19,437 nt of DNA, from the NCBI GenBank assembly GCA_019314425.1, contig JAFCZI010000006.1:1-19437 (forward strand), written 5' to 3'. The notes beneath the pieces are model-generated. The model did not search any database. It was not told the DNA's origin and saw nothing but the letters and a program-made list of their open reading frames with translations. The stretch is from Deltaproteobacteria bacterium (lineage in GTDB: Bacteria; Desulfobacterota; DSM-4660; Desulfatiglandales; Desulfatiglandaceae). Positions 15,629 through 19,437 of this stretch are shown piece by piece (the stretch's first letter is position 1; each line of letters opens with the position of its first letter). The translations under genes and the position numbers were made by a program.

Positions 15629-17026
15629 ATGACGATCGTGAACAACCTGAAAAAAAGATGGCACAGCGAGGGCGGGTATCGCCAATTCCTGGTCATCGCC
15701 TTCCCCCTGATTCTGAGTACCGGCGCCCTGTCGGTACAACACTTCGTCGATCGCATGTTTCTCACATGGTATTCCCCCGAGGCCATCGCCGCAGCCATGC
15801 CGGCCGGGATGCTCAATTTTTGTATCATGAGCCTGTTTATCGGTACGGTGGGGTACGTGAATACCTTTGTGGCCCAGTATTTCGGGGCGGGCCGAAAGCA
15901 CCGGATCGGACCGGTGGTCTGGCAGGGCCTTTACATTTCGGTTGGGGGGGGGCTTGGTATCATGTTGTTGATCCCCTTCGCGGAACCCATCTTTCGCCTT
16001 GTGGGCCACGATGCGAGCATTCAGCAACTGGAAGTGGAATACTTCAGTATCCTTTGTTTGGGGGCGGGCCCCATGATCGCCTCAACGGCGCTTGCCGGTT
16101 TTTTTTCGGGAAGGGGCCGAACGTGGCCGGTGATGTGGGTGAACCTCCTGGCGACAGGGGTGAACCTCATGCTCGATTATGTCCTGGTGTTCGGTTTGTG
16201 GGGTTTTCCGGAAATGGGAATTCGCGGCGCGGGAATCGCCACTGTCCTGGCAGGGATCTTCTCTCTGCTGGCATACATTCCGCTGGTGTGCAGACCTCTT
16301 CACGATGGAAAATACCATACCTTGAGAGGATGGCGGTTTGAAAAAGAGCTTTTTTTGCGGATGCTCCGCTTTGGATTTCCCTCGGGTGTTCAATTCTTCC
16401 TGGATATGTCCGGGTTTACGGTGTTTATTCTTCTGATCGGACATTTGGGCACCGTCAGTCTGGCGGCTACCAATATTGCTTTCAATATCGGTACGCTTTC
16501 CTTCATGCCCATGCTCGGGTCAAGCATTGCTATTTCTGTTCTTGTGGGACAATATCTGGGGAAAAACCAACCGGAAATGGCGACAACCAGCGTCTATTCC
16601 GGATTTCATTTAACCTTTGGGTATATGTTCGTCATTGCAATGGCCTATCTCTTTGTTCCGGAACTTTTTGTGCGCCCCTTTGCGGCTGGCGCTGATCCCG
16701 AGGGTTTCGCCGAGATTTATCGCCTCACGGTGCTTCTGCTCAGGTTCGTTGCCATCTATTCGGTTTTTGACACCATGAACCTGGTTTTTGCTTCCGCTAT
16801 CAAGGGGGCCGGGGATACCCGCTACGTGATGTTTGCTATCATTATCACCTCAGCGCTGGTGCTGGTGACGCCCACGTACCTGGGGGTGATGGTTATGGGG
16901 TGGGGGGTGATGGTCTCATGGATTAACATATCCGCCTATGTGATTGTGCTGAGCATTGTGTTCCTTTTACGATTCCTGGGGGGGAAATGGAAATCCATGC
17001 GGGTGATTGAAACCCGGGATTACTGA
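15629..17026 (+). CDS. MATE-family multidrug/cation efflux transporter
   Basis: This 465-residue inner-membrane protein has twelve hydrophobic segments in two related halves, the size and topology of NorM/DinF-type MATE transporters, which export organic cations in exchange for Na+ or H+. Family features include FPLILSTGALSVQHFVDRMF in the first helices, the loop VAQYFGAGRKH after helix 2, NLLATGVNLMLDYVLVFG with its Asn and Asp in helix 5-6, and the matching VGQYLGKNQPE and SAIKGAGDTRY in the second half. The ATG at 15629 follows CAGGG. It is divergent from thymidylate synthase and followed by a gene with its own promoter, so it is probably monocistronic. The substrate cannot be told from sequence. 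Confidence 0.9.
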   Translation: MTIVNNLKKRWHSEGGYRQFLVIAFPLILSTGALSVQHFVDRMFLTWYSPEAIAAAMPAGMLNFCIMSLFIGTVGYVNTFVAQYFGAGRKHRIGPVVWQGLYISVGGGLGIMLLIPFAEPIFRLVGHDASIQQLEVEYFSILCLGAGPMIASTALAGFFSGRGRTWPVMWVNLLATGVNLMLDYVLVFGLWGFPEMGIRGAGIATVLAGIFSLLAYIPLVCRPLHDGKYHTLRGWRFEKELFLRMLRFGFPSGVQFFLDMSGFTVFILLIGHLGTVSLAATNIAFNIGTLSFMPMLGSSIAISVLVGQYLGKNQPEMATTSVYSGFHLTFGYMFVIAMAYLFVPELFVRPFAAGADPEGFAEIYRLTVLLLRFVAIYSVFDTMNLVFASAIKGAGDTRYVMFAIIITSALVLVTPTYLGVMVMGWGVMVSWINISAYVIVLSIVFLLRFLGGKWKSMRVIETRDY

Positions 17027-17033
17027 CTTGTGC

Positions 17034-17062
17034 TTGACAGCTATTAACGAATCGCCTATTTT
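17034..17062 (+). promoter_or_regulatory. Sigma70-type promoter for the CMD-like gene
   Basis: TTGACA (17034-17039), 17 bases, then TATTTT (17057-17062) is close to consensus. It lies just after the MATE stop codon and 61 bases before the ATG at 17124. Confidence 0.65.
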
Positions 17063-17123
17063 TCTGAGAGGGGATGTTTTTTTAATCAACTCATATTCAG
17101 AAGATTTTCAAGGAGGATTTATC

Positions 17124-17429
17124 ATGAGTGAAATGCCCAAGTTTTACCAGAAGCTGCAGAAAGACTATAAAGACGTGATGCAGGCCGTTGATCAGCTAGG
17201 AAAAGCGGTTCAGAATGCCGGTCCCCTGGACGAGAAAACGACACAACTGATTAAGCTGGCGGCTGCGGCAACACAGAAATCCGAAGGGGCGGTTCACAGC
17301 CATGCGAGGCGGGCCATGGAGGCCGGTGCAACCCCGGAGGAAGTTCGCCATGCCCTGATCCTGCTGGTGCCCACCATCGGGTACCCCAATGCGGTCGCCG
17401 CTCTTTCCTGGGCGCAGGATCTACTTTAG
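17124..17429 (+). CDS. Carboxymuconolactone decarboxylase (CMD/AhpD fold) family protein without CxxC
   Basis: This 101-residue protein is a single all-helical CMD domain. The segment EGAVHSHARRAMEAGATPEE (residues 53-72) aligns with the AhpD active-site helix, whose normal form is CxxCxxxH followed by xRxAxxAGAT. Here the two cysteine positions are Ser and Ala, and His is retained, so an AhpD-type peroxidase role is unlikely. The HALILLVPTIGYPNAVAALSW tail is typical of uncharacterised CMD proteins. The ATG at 17124 has a perfect AAGGAGGA about 8 bases upstream; the longer frame from a TTG at 17007 overlaps the MATE gene. Rubrerythrin follows after 115 bases, hinting at an oxidative-stress setting, but no function is established. 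Confidence 0.8.
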   Translation: MSEMPKFYQKLQKDYKDVMQAVDQLGKAVQNAGPLDEKTTQLIKLAAAATQKSEGAVHSHARRAMEAGATPEEVRHALILLVPTIGYPNAVAALSWAQDLL

Positions 17430-17544
17430 GCCCTTATTATCTGGTTTTCTATCACAAAAAACAAGAAGTTTATTTTGGCTGAAAAACCTAAAACTTAAAA
17501 CTGCGGTTCTGCCGCCTTAGGAAATGAAAGGGAGAAAAAAAATC

Positions 17545-18042
17545 ATGAGCAAAACAGAAGATAACCTCTGGGAAGCATTTGCAGGGGAATCACAAGCCAA
17601 TCGAAAGTATCTTGCCTTTGCCAAGAAAGCCGACAATGAGGGATACCCTCAGGTTGCCAAGCTTTTTCGGGCCGCCGCTGAAGCTGAGACGGTTCATGCC
17701 CATGCCCATTTGAGAACCCTGAAAGGCGTTAAAACCACCGCTGAAAACCTGAAGTCGGCCATTGAAGGGGAGACCCATGAGTTTAAAGAAATGTATCCGG
17801 CGATGATTGCGGAGGCCGAAAAAGAGGGCAATAAACCGGCCGTGAGATCCTTTTCATTTGCAAACGATGTGGAAAAAGTGCACGCGGGGCTTTATCAGAA
17901 AGCGCTGGATAGCCTGGAGAATCCCAAAGATGTGGATTGCTATTATGTTTGTTCGGTGTGTGGGTTTACCTGTGAGGACGAGGCCCCGGAAAAATGTCCG
18001 GTTTGCGGCGCTCTTAAAAAAGCTTTCAACTCTTGCCTTTGA
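17545..18042 (+). CDS. Rubrerythrin
   Basis: Rubrerythrin is a cytoplasmic non-haem diiron peroxidase of anaerobes that reduces hydrogen peroxide with electrons from rubredoxin or NADH systems. The 165-residue protein has the four-helix ferritin-like domain with likely iron ligands E15 (GESQANRKY), E48 and H51 (EAETVHAHAH), E76 and E79 (GETHE), and E110 and H113 (DVEKVHAGLY). A C-terminal rubredoxin-like centre follows: CSVCG (C136, C139) and CPVCGA (C151, C154). I start at 17545 because AAAGGGAG precedes it and SKTEDNLWEAFAGE is the family start; 17524 would add six unmatched residues. It is shorter than the 191-residue D. vulgaris protein, as in many compact rubrerythrins. A small GCGG/CCGC hairpin lies at 17503-17515 in its leader. 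Confidence 0.93.
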   Translation: MSKTEDNLWEAFAGESQANRKYLAFAKKADNEGYPQVAKLFRAAAEAETVHAHAHLRTLKGVKTTAENLKSAIEGETHEFKEMYPAMIAEAEKEGNKPAVRSFSFANDVEKVHAGLYQKALDSLENPKDVDCYYVCSVCGFTCEDEAPEKCPVCGALKKAFNSCL

Positions 18043-18589
18043 GATTGCAGCACATCCGATCTTTTTCCGGGTCGGTTTGGATACCAAAGCGCTTTTCCGA
18101 GATTCTTTTGCCTGGTCGTGGATTCGGGAAACAACCATATCGACAGACGACTCCACAACTTCCGGATGGCTGAACCCGGTCACGAGTGACACTGCCAACA
18201 TCCGGGAAGGCCTGGGAATCGATAAGGGAGACCAAGCGGTGAAAAGCGTCCTTCTTTCCCTGATGCGGTGTGGCGGAGAGCATCAAGAAATAAGGAGCTG
18301 CCTCAGCCAAGCCCTGGCCAAGTTTGAAGCGGGCGACCTGGTCTGTGCTTCCGCCGAGACGGTGCGCTTCGTCCACGATGACCAGATCCCAACCGGCGGC
18401 GATCAGGTCCTCGAAGCGCTCGCGGTTGTATTCGGCTATCTGGCCCTGCGACCATCTGCGGCGTTTGTCCATTGGTTTAACGGAATCCATGGAACAGATG
18501 ACTTGGGTCTGGCTCCGCCACATGTTCTCTTCCCGGGCGATACGTCGGTAAGCAGAGAAATCACTTGGGATAAGCGACCGGAAATCCTC
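18026..18589 (-). pseudogene. Remnant of an SNF2/DEAH-type helicase, truncated at both ends
   Basis: The minus-strand frame opens after a TAA at 18592-18590 with EDFRSLIPSDFSAYRRIARE, continues through VICSMDSVKPMDKRRRW, the DEAH box WDLVIVDEAHRLGGS (motif II) and FLMLSATPHQGKKDAFHRLV (motif III), and ends recognisably at VTRDRVQP near 18167. This is the first RecA-like lobe of a large SNF2-type helicase, lacking motif I (Walker A) and the whole second lobe. I associate this text with the DrmD-like helicases of DISARM-type defence systems, from memory only. Beyond 18167 the frame stays open to 18026 but the residues no longer resemble a helicase in any frame, and the end runs into the rubrerythrin 3' end. 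No start codon or ribosome binding site suits it. The AIPR gene ends 37 bases upstream, so an insertion or deletion seems to have replaced the 5' part. Confidence 0.8.
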
Positions 18590-18626
18590 TTATTCTCCTA
18601 CTTTTTTAGGGTCGGGGGTTGGGGCC

Positions 18627-19437
18627 TTATTCCACCAACATCTCTATAAGATCACCACGCCTGAAAGTAGCCGAAAGTTGTTGCAGAGAAATATCCCGGT
18701 CTCCGTAACATTCCTTTAACGCGTTTGTGATGTCATCTACAGATTTACGATGGTATTCAGTTTTTTGTTGTTCAAATGTGTCGTGAATATCCTTAAAATT
18801 ACGATGAGAGACATCAGAAAGACACAAATTTTTGTCAGCCAATAATTTCCGGCCAACAATCATGGAAATATAGTGAGAAGCGTACGGAAGAAAATCTGGA
18901 GGATTATCTATACCTGGCCGCTTCCGTTCATTTTCAACACGTCGGAATATCAAGGTAGCCAAAAGCGCTTGTGACGCATTCAGTTTTTTGAAAATAGCAT
19001 CATAGAGTTTTCCAAAGTGTTCTTTCCGGCGAAATTTTGCCTGCTGTGGTTTTTTACGCCAGATGGCGAGCACCGACTCCGCCACAATGGAACTGGTGAT
19101 AACAGAGGAGCCACCACCGCCTTCTTCCCGTTTACGTTTGTAGGTATATCCCAGATCCTTAATGCCTATTTCGAGTTGTCTCTGAATTCCGTCATTCGAT
19201 TTAAGATCACGTAAATCCACAGGATTCTGGCTGTTTGTTGCATAAGTAATATCACGAACGAAGTCTTGATCATCCTCTGACAGCTCATAAATACGAAGCA
19301 ATACGTAAACATTTTCAAACGATTCATCAAATAACTGTTTCTGAGAAGGATAGAGCGCTTGCTGGATGGTTTTACACGTTTGTCCACCGTTGATAATCTG
19401 CATCCCTTCAAGCTTCAGCTGGTAGTTTTCTCCTTGC
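18627..19437 (-). CDS. AIPR-family protein (abortive infection phage resistance), 5' end outside the window
   Basis: The frame is open to the window edge, so only the last 269 residues or so are visible; an ATG at 19403 is internal, as conserved GENYQLKLEG lies before it. MQIINGGQTCKTIQQAL is the core motif of the AIPR family (xxVNGGQT), followed by YVLLRIYE and ITYATNSQNPVDLRDLKSND, which matches the family's NxQNxVxxxDL block. AIPR proteins are named from phage abortive-infection systems and often sit with restriction or helicase genes; their biochemical activity is poorly known. The rest, with many charged residues, ends at LIEMLVE and a TAA. Its A/T-rich codon use differs from the GC-rich neighbours such as uvrA, consistent with horizontal transfer. 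The helicase remnant lies directly downstream. Confidence 0.85.
   Translation of the reverse strand, partial: QGENYQLKLEGMQIINGGQTCKTIQQALYPSQKQLFDESFENVYVLLRIYELSEDDQDFVRDITYATNSQNPVDLRDLKSNDGIQRQLEIGIKDLGYTYKRKREEGGGGSSVITSSIVAESVLAIWRKKPQQAKFRRKEHFGKLYDAIFKKLNASQALLATLIFRRVENERKRPGIDNPPDFLPYASHYISMIVGRKLLADKNLCLSDVSHRNFKDIHDTFEQQKTEYHRKSVDDITNALKECYGDRDISLQQLSATFRRGDLIEMLVE

Noticed and set aside
15520-15828. N-terminal extension of the thymidylate synthase frame
   Set aside because: It crosses the divergent promoter region and the start of the MATE gene; the family start and a good GAGGA site support 15519.
17858-18649. 263-residue plus-strand frame overlapping rubrerythrin and the helicase remnant
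   Set aside because: It is out of frame with rubrerythrin at its left end and antisense to the DEAH motifs on the right; no domain is recognisable.
1-19437. CRISPR array, tRNA, rRNA or complete insertion sequence
   Set aside because: No regularly spaced direct repeats, no cloverleaf-like or rRNA text and no transposase or integrase frame was seen by reading.

Overview
The window looks like a chromosomal segment of a strictly anaerobic, Gram-negative bacterium. A sulfate-reducing Desulfobacterota/Desulfobacterales-like relative is the best guess. This rests on protein flavour, not on a marker gene: a Rex redox repressor beside F0 ATP synthase genes, a rubrerythrin, an ADP-forming acyl-CoA synthetase with an enoyl-CoA hydratase, an archaeal-type thymidylate synthase, and an interspersed CGTAAAAAGTC repeat that I recall from such genomes. 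No rRNA, tRNA or CRISPR array was seen.

Layout. 1-300: no convincing gene; one repeat copy and a terminator. 302-1273 (-): MinD/FlhG-like ATPase bracketed by inverted copies of the repeat. 1335-2593 (-): secreted subtilisin-like protease broken by one frameshift. 2594-3030: gene-free, with palindromes and short repeats. 3031-6001 (+): enoyl-CoA hydratase and ADP-forming acyl-CoA synthetase, 4 bases apart. 6030-6947 (-): radical SAM/SPASM-like protein. 7108-11022 (+): pdxA then uvrA. 11026-11670 (-): rex, meeting uvrA tail to tail, with a likely Rex operator 29 bases before its start. 11775-13544 (-): F0 cluster atpZ-atpI-atpB-atpE, closed by a strong terminator. 13642-13804: long imperfect hairpin plus another repeat copy that overlaps the end of rlmN. 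13790-15519 (-): archaeal-type thymidylate synthase followed by rlmN. 15629-17026 (+): MATE transporter. 17124-18042 (+): Cys-less carboxymuconolactone decarboxylase-like protein and rubrerythrin. 18043-19437 (-): an SNF2/DEAH helicase remnant and the C-terminal part of an AIPR-family protein, probably the edge of a defence island that continues beyond the window.

Working together. The F0 cluster builds only the membrane part of ATP synthase (plus assembly factors), so the F1 genes and the b subunit must lie elsewhere. Rex sits just downstream and probably controls itself and energy genes by NADH/NAD+ ratio. The hydratase and acyl-CoA synthetase plausibly form a two-step acyl-CoA unit that ends in substrate-level ATP formation. 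The most unusual points are the defence-gene debris at the right edge, the repeat/hairpin family, the frameshifted protease, the archaeal-type thymidylate synthase and the Rex operator. No clearly new multi-gene system is complete in this window.
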